58,000 nucleotides of DNA from Cryptomeria japonica. Lineage: Eukaryota; Streptophyta; Pinopsida; Cupressales; Cupressaceae. Below the pieces are notes generated by a model. The model was not told the DNA's origin, did no database searches, and worked only from the letters and a program-made list of their open reading frames with translations. This document shows, one piece after another, positions 21,899 through 34,400 of this stretch. The translations under genes were made by a program, and so were the position numbers. The number at the start of each line of letters is the position of its first letter. Positions within the stretch are counted from its first letter, which is position 1. The stretch lies in NCBI RefSeq assembly GCF_030272615.1, contig NC_081415.1:264651925-264709924 (forward strand). Direction: 5' to 3'.

Positions 21899-23156
21899 TG
21901 TAATGTGGCCAATGTGTATTGGTTAGTGAAACATGTGTGAATGAGAGATCAAGAGGAAAACTACCCTTTCCCTCCAAGGAGAGATGAGAGTTTTACTACA
22001 AATTTCCCTTCAAACACTTTTCACACAATTACATTGGAAGAGGAGAGGAGAATTCACTAGATTCAACCTCCAAAGAAGGAGATATAATTCTGAGTGAAAT
22101 GGGAATGATAAGCTAATCCCCTCTTCTTATTTGAAATGGAAAGGAATTGATTGAATTATGTAGTTCAAAAGTGACAAATAACTAATTATAACTTGAGATC
22201 AAAATATGGGATGAAGTTGTGCACCTGGATCTGGTAGTAATATGTTGAGACGAAGCCACCCTATGAATTTGAGAAAAAGTTGTTCGGGGCTGTGGCGGGA
22301 ATGTACACAATAGTCCGAAAAATCCATGAAACAAAAAGGGTTTTTCCGCCTCTACAAATGGAGCCCGAATCTAAAAATACAGTTGCACACCTGCAACCTA
22401 CACACATAAAAGAGAGGAAAATGGGTTGGGATTGGGGGTTTGCCTTCAGGTCAAACCCCAATTTTGGAATTAACCAAGTAATGAAAGAAAGTACTTGCAA
22501 GTAGATGTAAATGAAAGACTGAAATATAAATCACCTCAAGGAAGGTTGTGATAGCAATGTTGATAGAAATGCTTGTGTGGAATTGAATGTTGGAATCAAT
22601 CTCCTCTTTAATGGCTGAATCCTTGACTTGAATGCAATACCTAGCCTTGAAGGGAGACTTGAGAATGCTCAATGCTGAAAAGGAATGCTTGAATTCTTGA
22701 ATGCTTGATCGCAATTTTATCCAACTTGACCAACTTACAACTTACCCAAATGAGAGGGCAAATGCAACTTAAATACATTTCAATTAGGGTTAATAAAACT
22801 GATTTTTCGTCACATGCTGACATCGGGGAAGTTTTCCCACTCACTTCTTAACATATAATGCATGCTTTAGGAAAGAGCCTGCCCCAAAATAGGGCAGGGA
22901 TAGGGGTGCCATGCCCCTATCCTGGGGGACAAGAGCACCACACCCTTGTCCTAGGGGGGACCGGGGTGCCACGCCCCCATCCTGCCCCTTTCTCCAGAGC
23001 GGAGTGTAGACAGGGTGATGCAGAGGCCAAGGAAGAAGCAGATTCTGAGGGTTGAGTAGTCTCCAGTCTTCGATCAGGCTAGGGGATTTGATCTAACGTG
23101 CGTGAGGACCCTAATGCAATAAAAAATTGCTAGGGTCACAATTTTATGACACTACA
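21899..23156 (-). repeat. Element B 5' LTR
   Basis: This 1,258-bp LTR pairs with 15362-16560. It carries an extra GC-rich block near 22905-22985 (GGTGCCATGCCCC-like units in tandem) that is shorter in the other LTR. It also has the hairpin module near 22269-22325. Its ends are TGTAGTGTCATAAAATTGTG and CCACATTACA on the minus strand. Confidence 0.93.
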
Positions 23157-24564
23157 ACTATACATTGTAATAGAATACGTGGAACATCACGATAAGGAAA
23201 AGATGTACAAGAATAAACTAGTAAAATCCTCAAGGCCCCATAACGATGTTACTCAGGATAACATAACCATACATACAAGAACAAATGAAACTTCTAGAAA
23301 AATAATAACATTGTCCTACAAGGATCATGGTACAAGATACATTTCCATGAGAATACATATGGTCATCGATTACATCACAAGCTATCCATAAGGATATAAT
23401 TTCCATGAGTACAACAATGGAGTGAATAAATGAATCTGGTACATAATTAAAGTCTTCAATCTTCCCATGAGCCATCATGATCATGTCACAGGATGAACCA
23501 AAACCCAATGGGTGCGAATAACACTCCACCCAACCATGTGGTACCATCAGGTCCACCCCCTGTGCTAGGAGGTATCAGCCAAACCCAAGAGACAAAAGGA
23601 AAAAACAAGAAGATCTAATTGACTCACATGAGGCTCACACAAAAACAATCACAAGGGAACCACAAGGCTATAAACACAAGAAAACAAAGGTAAAACAACC
23701 GATTTCCAGAGGCCCAAGAAATCCATTAAGGGATAAAATACATATGTTACCACTAGGTATGCAATAGGGAAGAGTATCATCACTAGGTTATCATGAGTTG
23801 CCTCAGTAGGTCTTCACTAGGTCCCGACCCCTATCCTAGGTTACCCTCGTGACCTCTCCCGACCCTCGGCCCCCATACAAACACTAGTGGACCACACCAA
23901 CCTTTCGAAAGGACAAGATTGGTGGAAGCCATTCTAGGCCCTTCTCTACTTACCTCAGCCCTAAACAAGCACTTGAGCATACGAGAGGTAACAAAAAATA
24001 ATATTTATTAATGTGAGCTAACTACCCACCCCATTTCATTATGTTATGTTTTCACTTGATTACAAAATTTCATTGAGTTACCCTAGCAACCACTTTGGGT
24101 CCCGACACCCAATGAAAGCCACTCCCCCATGATTGCACCTAGGAATCCAAGCAATACCAAAGATCAAACTAGATATCACAAGATGACAAAGAACCAAAAA
24201 ATACCGTAGCAATGCTAGACTCTCTTGCTAGAATAAGTCATCATATAGGGATTATCCAAAGTAGGCTAGGAAACAACATCTAGCTTCAACACAAGCAAGG
24301 CTTAATCTATAATCATCAAAAGAGAAGCATGACCATACAATAAAGAATCCACAAACTCCCATCCCTAGCCTCTAGAAATCAAAAACATAAAACCACACAT
24401 CTGACTATCCCCACAAGGATAGGTAATTACCCAAAGGTATAAAAAGTCACAACATGCCAAGAATAAAAGATTCAATCATATTAACTAAGATGATCACAAT
24501 CACAGTGATATGACAAATCATCATTTATTCTGTTAAACCAAGGTTAATCATTAAACATTAATTC

Positions 24565-24572
<8 letters not shown>

Positions 24573-24598
<26 letters not shown>

Positions 24599-24702
24599 AA
24601 TATTAACTTCTCAATCTAAAAAGTGTCACAGTTACATTTTTGCACAGACAAGATACATCAAATCAATACACACACATGTGCGCGCTCACACACACACACA
24701 CA
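24573..24702. repeat. TA and CA microsatellites
   Basis: (TA)n at about 24573-24594 and (CA)n-like sequence with CGCG at about 24670-24702, within solo LTR K. Confidence 0.8.
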
Positions 24703-24764
24703 ATTTAACAATTAAATATCAATACTGCCGATTGTCATTAATACTACGCACATCGCACAACACA

Positions 24765-24860
24765 AATTTTTTTTTTTGGCTAAAGGTATAACACATGGCC
24801 GAACATAGAGGGGTGTCGTGGGAGTTTCACCCATGGCCGTGGGTAGGCCCCAGTCATAAA
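24765..24860 (-). mobile_element. Short retroposon with A-tail, possible SINE fragment
   Basis: A T-run at 24767-24777 is followed by 83 bp that are GC-rich compared with the surroundings (GGCCGTGGGTAGGCCCCAGTC). AACACA occurs on both sides (24759-24764 and 24861-24866), as expected for target-primed insertion of an RNA with a 3' A-tail on the minus strand. No polymerase III boxes were recognised, so this may be a truncated SINE or LINE end. Confidence 0.35.
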
Positions 24861-26677
24861 AACACAGAAAAAAGATAATTTACAGAGCCGAAATCATACT
24901 TGCAATGCAATAAAATATTAACATAAATACACACACACACACACATATACTTGCTTTCATAAAACCACAGACAAAGTATTCTCTGTTAAATACACATAAC
25001 AAAAATTAACTATATTCTTCCCAAAACCCCAAAATTTCTGAACAAGATTTTACCAGAATTAATATAAATGCAAACCCACAATTTCTTGAAACTAATTCCT
25101 TATAAAAATAATCAGATCAGACAAGAAATTAATCTAACAAAATTAGATAGATAACTTGCAATAATTCCCCAAAGTTTTTGTTCAAATTTCCCAATTTTAA
25201 TTTTCAAGAAGCCAAACAAAACCCCAACATTATTGCCAATAATATTTAACCCCTAAATTTTCTTTTGGATTTCCTATAATCTGGAACAGTAAACAAATAA
25301 CAAAATTGAAAACTTTTCTTTTTCAAAAATCCAATTTTAACCTAGAATTTTGAGCAATATTTTGTCAAATCAAGTATAAATGCAAAACCCCCAATTTTCA
25401 TCATTTTAAAATCTGAAACACCAATTATTTTCTTCATCCTGAAAATAAATTTAATCATGCAAGGTGTGGATCAGAAGCCCCTACCTCAAAATGTTGTCCA
25501 GAAAGAAAATATGTAGAAGTAGAAGCAACAATTAAACAAAAGATCCTCGGTTCCAAATCCGGAGAGCTAGACAATCCCCAAATCCAAAACTTCAACAAAT
25601 AATTTCAATCCCCTTATTACATTTCCTCAACAAAATTATGAATAAACCCCATTGCATTTTCCCCCAAAAACCAGAATTTTTTTTCAAGCACAGTGCTTCC
25701 CAAATTTCCTTCCTTTCAAATCCCCCATTTTCCAATTCCTTTCAAAACCCCATTAATCTATGCACACACAATAAACTTCACGACAAGAGCCTCCTCCCAA
25801 TTTCCTCCAAAAAGGCAAAAGAAGTAATTTCTCAAAAGTGTAACTCCCAAGTGCATGCAAGAATTCCCAATTTATTAAGTTCATTAAATTTCTTTTGTAA
25901 CTCCCTTCATGCAAATAAAATAATTAAATGTCCATTAAAAGAAAATTATATTATTATTATTTTTTTTTAACAAAAAACACAGATTATTTTGTGAGAGCCA
26001 AAAATATATTGATATAATTACTTTTTAAGAATTAATATCTTTAAGCACAATAACATACCAAGTTAAATGTTTCTTAGACCTAGGTTCTTTTATGATACTC
26101 TAATGGTTTATCTTTAACTCTTTGATGTAAGGGGTTTCGGGTCCCCTCAAAACCTTTTTTTGCTTAATCAAAAACATACCAAGTTAAATGCTTAATTTAA
26201 TTTTAATCTACTATAATTTGCTTTTTATTAATTAAATAATAATCAAGAATACTCAAGCACTATTTGATAATAAAGTTAATCTTTTTCACAAAAATAATTA
26301 ATCAAACATTAACCAACTTTAAGGTGACAGACTGCAACTAACATCACATGAGAACACAAGGATGGGACCGACAATAACAAGACTAACTATGACCACAAGG
26401 ATACCTGACAGGGAGGTTGTGTCTAGGGTTTGACTGATATCTCCAGTTACCACTTTACCATTGGGTTGGAGAGCACACTCAAACCTGGAGATTCAGGTGG
26501 AGTCAATGCTCAGTACCTGCAACTGCATGAAAACACGCATATATTTCTCCAACATATATAGGCACACTAGTGGAGGAGATTCATGACATTCTGTGTCCCT
26601 CCGAAGTGGGTGACGGAAGATCATCCTCTCACACCCCATACAAACTCAAATCCATACAAGAAAACATACACAATATA

Positions 26678-27268
<591 letters not shown>

Positions 27269-27473
27269 GATAAGTTAGTTCAAGGTTAGTACTTAGTCAT
27301 ATAATCTAACATCTAAGCATCCATAGAGATAAAATGCATAACCAACAACATATCCTAGAATCACGATAAAAGTCATTACATTAGAGAGTATCACCCAGTC
27401 ACATAAACAACATGACAAGTCAACCAAAGTCAAACTAGGTTAACAAAGTTTGATCAAGGGAGGAGCATTACAT

Positions 27474-27861
27474 AAGAGGCAAGCCCATAGCCTCTACACT
27501 AATTTTTTTTTTATCCATAATTGTTAGCTTAGTGAGAGAATTGGTAGCACTATTTGAAGTTTAAGTGATATTGAATATTAATATGCTTAGTACAAGCATG
27601 CTACATATGATTCCTCACTAAATAGATAACACTTTAATTGTGACATCCAACCATAATATATCTACATTCAAAGCCAATACTTAAACATAGTCTTTGTAAC
27701 AACACTCCCTCCCTATAGGAATCAACCATGTAATTTGTTAAACTATAGTTGATATTTAAATTGTAAGATGCATCTTACTCATGTAGCTAACTATAACTCC
27801 AAGTAGAGTGAACACATAACTACTAATAGGCCTCTTGAACTACCCAAATAACCATACTAAT
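27474..27861 (-). pseudogene. Copia X RNase H remnant
   Basis: On the minus strand, degraded Ty1/copia RNase H text is readable with stops: SSYVFTLLGVIVSYMSK (compare the usual SGYVFTL followed by a WSSK-like end), then text corresponding to the D-N-x-SA-I-x-LAxNP region and the TKHIDI-like end. The segment ends at CTAAT, the target site of element C; the copia continues at 56617. It is old and certainly inactive. Confidence 0.65.
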
Positions 27862-29205
27862 TGTAGAGGTGTAATTTGGAACTAGGGTTTCACCAAGTAG
27901 GATAAGACTGGACCAATTAACCAAATTAGCCAATACATTAAAAGAGGGGTGAATCCAATATATCTAGCCTCAATTCAACTAAGGAAAGGGCCAATATTTC
28001 TAATTATATTCACTGGTTAGGGTTTGGCTCTCTCTTTCTAAGTTGAATTGTGAAAATATTAAAATTGGGGTAAAATGAGGAATTTTTTATGTAAATTGGT
28101 AGAAACAATGAGCTATAGATGTCGTACTAAGCTACCGACCCAGATTTGGGAAAAATAAGATGTCATGGATCTATTCCCAGAAGTTTAGCCTAATTTGTCT
28201 TGACCAGGGCACATCAATTCGCCATGGTCCTCTGAATTTTTTGCCTCTGAAAGTTGAACCTGTTCATCTCTATGAACTATGTTGTTCCTCCTAAATGCAA
28301 CTCTGTACCTACTTCCTACACACATAAAGAAAGGGGAAATAATTGGGAATAGGGGTTTGCCTAAGTCAAAACCCAGTTTAGGAATTTACCTTGAATGAAA
28401 TAATGCAAATAGTGAAACAAATGTTGAATTGATATACCTTTGATCTACAATTGTTGACAATGATGTTTTTCTCTTTGAATGTAATCACAAATGTTGTATG
28501 AAATGGTATGAAAATACAAAACCCTAATCACACACACATGCTTGCATAAGTTTTATGTAATTTTGCTCCATAATGGTTGAAGGATGAATATGCAACCTTG
28601 AAGATCTCTGAAAATGCTTGATAATGAATGCTTCAGAAATTCCTCTTGATCTCTTAGATTGCCTCGATGAAAATGAGTTGAGAAGGAAGCCTGATATAAG
28701 GATTTCATAATTAAAATAGTCTTTAGGCCAACGTAGATTTGATATGTTTCACACGGAGATATATTTGGATAGGGTAAGACCATCTTATTATCCTCCTGAA
28801 ATTTGAGGAAAAAAGTGCGGGAACATGGCAAATCAAAGCGCCCTAGTCCCATCAACTTTTTTCTAAATTTCTAGGGATGCAAGATAATGAGGTTCTAATG
28901 CAAATTCCATCTCAGTGGATCAAACAATAATGTGTAGATATATGAAATATGCTTTGAGATTTAAAATTAGGGTAGGATTAAGGATAAATCAAGATAAAAT
29001 AATAAAGGGCACACCTAGAATTAAGGGCCCAAATAAGAGTGTGATGACGTAATAAAGTGGAATAAGACCCACAATATTGAACTGAATATTAATTAAATAT
29101 ACAAAAGGTCCTATAATACATAGAGGAAATGGAAATACTAAAATAGGTGCTAGGAGAGTGTGAAATTGGACACACTAATAAATGTGTACAATTTATGATG
29201 TTACA
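27862..29205 (-). repeat. Element C 3' LTR
   Basis: On the minus strand it begins TGTAACATCATAAATTGTAC and ends AATTACACCTCTACA. It contains two hairpin-like modules (about 28168-28250 and 28795-28875). The ORF 28553-28855 is inside it and is not a gene. Confidence 0.94.
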
Positions 29206-29220
29206 TTTATCCCCCACTTT
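29206..29220 (-). promoter_or_regulatory. Element C polypurine tract
   Basis: Minus-strand AAAGTGGGGGATAAA adjoins the 3' LTR. It is the same position and nearly the same sequence as in element B. Confidence 0.85.
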
Positions 29221-29224
29221 AGTG

Positions 29225-29248
29225 GAGTATGAGCTTAAGGTCATACTC
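29225..29248. promoter_or_regulatory. Perfect hairpin beside the PPT of element C
   Basis: GAGTATGA, loop GCTTAAGG, TCATACTC: an 8-bp perfect stem with an 8-nt loop that is itself partly palindromic. Element B has a related but weaker GAGTATGAGC sequence at the same distance from its PPT. Confidence 0.65.
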
Positions 29249-29926
29249 TCGATAAAGTAGAAAGATGAGAGAGGAGAAATTTAGGAGAGAGATCACAAGG
29301 AGATAATAAATTAATAGTTTTGAGGAATTAAGCCCCTAATCTTAGGATCTCAACTCACACAATCACATGCAAGGACACACAACACAAAAGCTAAAAACCA
29401 AAAACAAGACCTTGAGTTAACTAGTCGTAGAGTCCTCAATAACCAAAATGTCTCTCAACCACTAATATAATTCTTGAAATGTCATCACAAGAACACAAGT
29501 GATGGCATAAAAAGAGCAAGAGCATGCATCAAACCATGAACCATAATAGAAAAGCTATGAGCTCATGATGAGAACAAAGGGAATACATGAATATCACACT
29601 CTAGTTGTGTTTTTATAGGTGATCCATGAGAAGAAGAGTGAGAGAAGACATGGATGTCACATTCTTGTTGTGTTTTTCAAGGTGATCCATGTTGGGGAGG
29701 AGAGTAGGAATAGTCTAATTGTGTTTTTCTAGTTCCACTCATCCTTCTCTGTGTGCAACTGTCTGGTTTTAGGTGTTAACCATCTCATATAAGAGTTTGT
29801 TTTCATTGGTTTTGAGCATGCAAAAAACTATGTAATACATGAAATGAAAATGGAAATGAAAATGTGTGTCTAGTATCGGGAACATCTCATTTAAGAGTTT
29901 TTTTGCTTTTGTTTCGAGAATGTATA
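29249..29926 (-). other. Element C 3' interior, non-coding, with tandem motif
   Basis: No coding signal. A motif like CATCTCATATAAGAGTTTGTTTT followed by GTTTTGAGxATG occurs at 29781 and 29883. It continues beyond copia D at about 37688 and 37780, with a period of roughly 80-100 bp, so D inserted within this tandem array. Confidence 0.6.
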
Positions 29927-31332
29927 TGTTGGCATTTGCATGAAGATTGCATTAATGATTTGTTATGTTGTCATTGATGTCAATTAACTAGTAATAATTT
30001 AATTGGTATAATGATGTTTTGTAACCAGTAGGAAGAGCTAAGTGAAAGAAACTATAACCAGTAGGTTAGTTTGTGGAGTGAACTGGTATTGCTAAGTATG
30101 AGTTGAATCGGTAAACCCTACTTGTTGTTTTGATAAACCCTAACCGATTAAGTTTGGTGAATTGGTTATATTGGTTTATGATCCGATGACGAGCAGTAAT
30201 GATTATGACATGTATGCATATTGTATGAAGAGAGTTTCAAAGTGTTTTTGGGGTGTTGAGTTAATGTTTTTTTGTCTTGGGAATGAGCAAGTATATTGCA
30301 TGTAATGCAAAGCGCGTGATGAGTTACTAAGTTCGATGAAACGGTCATCAAGGAGTGGTCGAGGCTTTCTTGAATGATGTGTAGAGATTTTTATATAATC
30401 CAACGGTCATACTTGAACCGACCTATTTGTAATCTCTATGAGAATTACGTTTTTGTTGTGTTACCGATCTAGTTGATTTATTTATAAGGTTGATGAGTTG
30501 TTTAGTTGAAGTGTTGGCAAAAATCAGTTGAGTGTGTGGTTGCCGAAGCAGATGATGTATCTACAGTTTGAGTAAAGGCAGATAGGAGCATGAAAAGGAT
30601 CTGAACAAGCAAGTGAAGTGCTATTCAAATAGATCAACAAACTCCTGTTGTTTTCTAACAATTACAACAGGTAAATCCCCTAACCGGGTAAGCTCTAACA
30701 AGCTTGGTGTTATTCAAATCCTCTAACTAGGTGATCAATTATCTTGGACTCTGAATCCTTTAGAAAGGCTATTCCTCATAGGGTATTGCTTCTAACAAGG
30801 CATTATAGTCAATCCCTTAACCGGGTGGTTCCTAACAGGATCAGTTCTTAACATGACTTTTTGTAAAAGGTTTAACAGGCTTGGCTCCTAATAGGGCGAA
30901 CTTCAGAAGAGTTCAAATAGTTATATTGTGAGTCTCATCTCACCGTGGTTTTTCCCATTTGGGTTTCCATATCAAAAATATTGTGTCAAGTGGTGAATTT
31001 TTTTGTGGTTATATTTTATTATGGTTGATTTGCTTAACTACTTATTCCACTTTGATAAGTCATGATAATCAGCAACAATATGAAGTTTTACTTATGTCAG
31101 TAAAAGTATTTGGATGTTTGTAAGTTACAAGTTGTTTACTATTAGCTGTTGTAACAGTCAACCAATTTAGTTTGACAGTTTTTATCTTGACAAAGATATT
31201 GCATTAATAGTTCTAAGTCTACTTTGAGAGATTGATTTTGAGATAGGTGAAGTTTTATCAGTTTTTCTATCTACTGATTCACCTTGCCCTCTTAGTAGTT
31301 GAACGGATCCTTGTTCTTTCATCATACCATCA
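29927..31332 (+). repeat. Element D 5' LTR
   Basis: 1,406 bp. It contains a TATA-like TTTTATATAAT near 30391 and the conserved stem CACCGTGGTTTTTCCCATTT with GGGTTTCCAT near 30940-30970, also found in elements E and F. Minus-strand ORFs at 30166-30403 are spurious. Confidence 0.93.
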
Positions 31333-31334
31333 AT

Positions 31335-31346
31335 TGGTATTAGAGC
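31335..31346 (+). promoter_or_regulatory. Element D primer binding site (initiator Met tRNA type)
   Basis: TGGTATTAGAGC lies two bases after the LTR. It differs by one base from the usual plant initiator-methionine PBS TGGTATCAGAGC; the change is C to T. Confidence 0.9.
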
Positions 31347-31404
31347 ACTTCTCAGGTCCTCTAAGGTCTAAGCCTAACAACTTGAGGAAAAGATCTTGTA
31401 GATC

Positions 31405-34400
31405 ATGATGAAGAAGGAAGGTCTGAAGCTTAATAGAGAGAACTATAGGATATGGAGTGACAAAATAAAAATTTATATCAAGAGTCTTGGAAATCAATAC
31501 TGGGAACATATTAATACTCAATATGTTGCACCTACTAGGACTATGATTGATGATTAGAAGAAAGAGCAACAGGAAAACAATCAAGCACTGGAGGTTATTA
31601 TCAGTTCTTTATCTGATGCTGAATATGTTTATGTTCATGGTATGGAGACTGCACATGATGTATGGAAGAAACTTGAAGAGATTTATAGTGGTGATGAACA
31701 TGTGAAGATTTCCAAGGAAGAGAGTCTAAGAGGGAAGTTTGATGACATGTGGATGGCTGAAGGTGAGAATATCCAACAATATGGTCAGAGGATAATAGAG
31801 ATAGTTGGTGAGATTAAGAGTGGTAGTGGTAAAATGGATGATGCCACAGTAGTTAGTAAGGTATTGAGAACCTTGCTACCGGTCTATGCTATTCGAGTTG
31901 CAGCCATTCAAGAGTTGAAATCTATTGCCAAAACCAAGGTAAGCCTTGATTCCATCATTGGTAAACTTACTACTTTTGAATTTTATGGTTATGATTGTAG
32001 TATTCAGAAATCTAAATCAGCATTTAGAGCTTCTATTTCTAACCCATCTGTGAGAAAAAGTAGAGATGCTAGTCACAGTTATGAATCTAGATCCAGTAGA
32101 GAAGTTGATGATGAAGATAGTTTAGTTGAGCTTGAAGCATTGTTGGCCAAGCGGTTGCCCAGAGGTACCGACAAATATAGAGGTAAATTACCTTTGAAAT
32201 GTTTTGCATGCAACAAGATTGGACACATAACTGCTAACTGTCCTAATGGTGATAATGAGTACAAGAAAGAGAAGTTCAAGAAGTACAAGGGAAAAGGAAA
32301 GAGAGATTGTCTTATTGCAGTTGATGATGGTATTAGTGATGAGGAATCTGATGGTGATGCTAATGAACACATTGTGTTTGTAGCCATTAAAGAAGAAACA
32401 TCTGATCAGAAAGCTTTAGTTTCACGAATGGATAATTCTGATGATTGGATCATTGATAGTGGTTGTTCACATCACATGACGGGTGACCAGAGAAAATTTA
32501 TTTCTTTGAAGGAATTTGATGGCGGAGTTGTAAGATTTGGTAATGACTCACCTTGCATTGTTAAAGATAAGGGAACTATTTCTCTTAATGGAAAGAGTAG
32601 TGCAGATGATGTCTAATGGGTTGAAGGTCTAAAGCATAATCTTTTGAGTGTTGCCCAACTCAATGACAGAGGATATCCATTGGAGTTTAAAAATGGTATA
32701 TGCAAAATCTATGGGAGCAAAGGTGAACTAATTGCAACCAGCAAGCAGACTAAAGGTAACTTGTTTCATCTGAATCGTAAAGTCAACAACTGTTTAATTG
32801 CTAAAGTAGATGAAAGTTGGCTTTGGCATAGGAGATTTTGTCATTTGAATTTTGATAACATTGTTAAAGTGAGTAAGTCAAAGATAGTGAGAGGTTTGCC
32901 TCAATTGGATAAACCGGTTAATGCTCTATGTAAGGAATGCCAGTTAGGAAAGATGACATCCTCAACTTTCAAGAGCAAGTCTTTTTTAGTAGAGCATCTA
33001 TTAGATTTGGTTCATACAGATCTATGTGGACCAATAAGGACTAAAAGTATTCAAGGTGATAGATATTTCATGATCTTCACTGATGATTGCTCAAGGATGA
33101 TGTGGGTCACATTCTTGAAGGATAAAACATAGGCATTTGGTAAGTTCAAGGCATTAAGGGCCTTAGCTGAAAAGAAGAGTGGAAAGAAGATAAAGTGTCT
33201 GAGGACAGATCAAGGCGGAGAATTCACTTATGAGGAATTCACTAGATATTGTGAAGAGAATGGTATATGTGAGATTTTGCCAAGATCTAGAGGCAATGGA
33301 AAGCACAAATAAGAGAGAAAAAAATAGATGATAGGAATAAATTGTATTCTATCAAGACGCAAAATATGATCAACTAGATCATTACAAGATGTTCAATGAA
33401 TGCCTGTACAAACAATGTAGATGAGCCTACTTATATAGGCAAGGCTAGGGATATGTGAGCACACAAACATGACACGTGGCTCAATAAGAAACAAGGTTAG
33501 GTAGGAAATAGGTATGGGTAGGTAGGAGAAATAATATAATATCCTACATGAGGTGGATCACCCACTAAAGGTGGAATGTAAGAACAAGATAGGATCAACA
33601 CCATAAAAGGTGGAAATTCTCCTATACACACTATCCCAATGTGGCACAAACACCCAAGTGTCTCATACCCAAACTACTATGAAATGCATTATCCTAAGTA
33701 AACTTAAGTAAGGTGTAATAATATCCATGATGAATAATTATTTACACCAACAGTATCAAATGACAACTTTCTGCACTGAGGACACCACAACAGAATGGTA
33801 TTGTAGAGAGAAACAACCAGTTAGTTGTTGAAGCTGCTAGGATGATGTTGATACAAGGAGATGTAGTGAATTTTTTTTGGAGAGAAGCTGTCAGCACAAC
33901 TGTCTACACAATGAACAAGATTTTGGTAAAAAGAGGTAAGGACATGATTCCTTATGAATATTGGTATGGTAGATTACCTAATGTTGGTTATTTCAAGATA
34001 TTTGGTAGAAAATGTTTTATTAAGAGAGGTGACTATAGTAGCAAATTTGAGGCTAAAAGTGATGAAGGTATATTTCTTGGTTATTCCACCAAGAGTAAGG
34101 CCTACAAGTGTTTTAACAACCGGACATAGAGAATCATAGAGAGTGTTGATGTTCGAGTGGATGAGTATCCTGAAGTCTCAAGAGAAACCAGTGTGGAGAA
34201 AAAGGATGAAGACCCTTGCATTTTGTTTTTGGAACCAGAACCTGTGAAACTTGAAACCGATAAAGAGAATACTGATATACTAGTTCAATTGGAACAAGTA
34301 GATTTAGAAGAAGATGATGATAATAAAGATGAACCTGAAGATAATGATTATGTTATTTCGAGGTATGTGAGACTCAATCACAATCATGAACATATTATTG

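Larger units (their letters stand above)
15362..23156 (-). mobile_element. Element B: gag-only Ty3/gypsy retrotransposon (TSD ACTAT)
   Basis: This is a structurally complete LTR element. LTRs lie at 15362-16560 and 21899-23156, with perfect target duplications ACTAT at 15357-15361 and 23157-23161. A PBS adjoins the right LTR and a PPT adjoins the left LTR, so it is transcribed on the minus strand. The 5.3-kb interior codes for Gag, a zinc knuckle and a degenerate protease region, but has no reverse transcriptase, RNase H or integrase. It is therefore non-autonomous and would need pol in trans, for example from Tat-type elements such as A. The LTRs differ substantially, so the insertion is not recent. 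It is inserted in solo LTR K. Confidence 0.95.

Noticed and set aside
9195-23156. Initial idea that gypsy pol (A) and the gag at 17.3-20.8 kb form one element
   Set aside because: The gag-bearing element B has its own LTRs, PBS, PPT and TSD at 15362-23156, so A lies outside it.
27474-29205. Initial idea that the LTR at 27862 belongs to the copia RNase H next to it
   Set aside because: The CTAAT duplication and the matching LTR at 55273-56616 show it belongs to element C, inserted in the copia.
30166-31584. Minus-strand ORFs in the D LTR and gag region
   Set aside because: Shadows of LTR and plus-strand gag; no domain seen.
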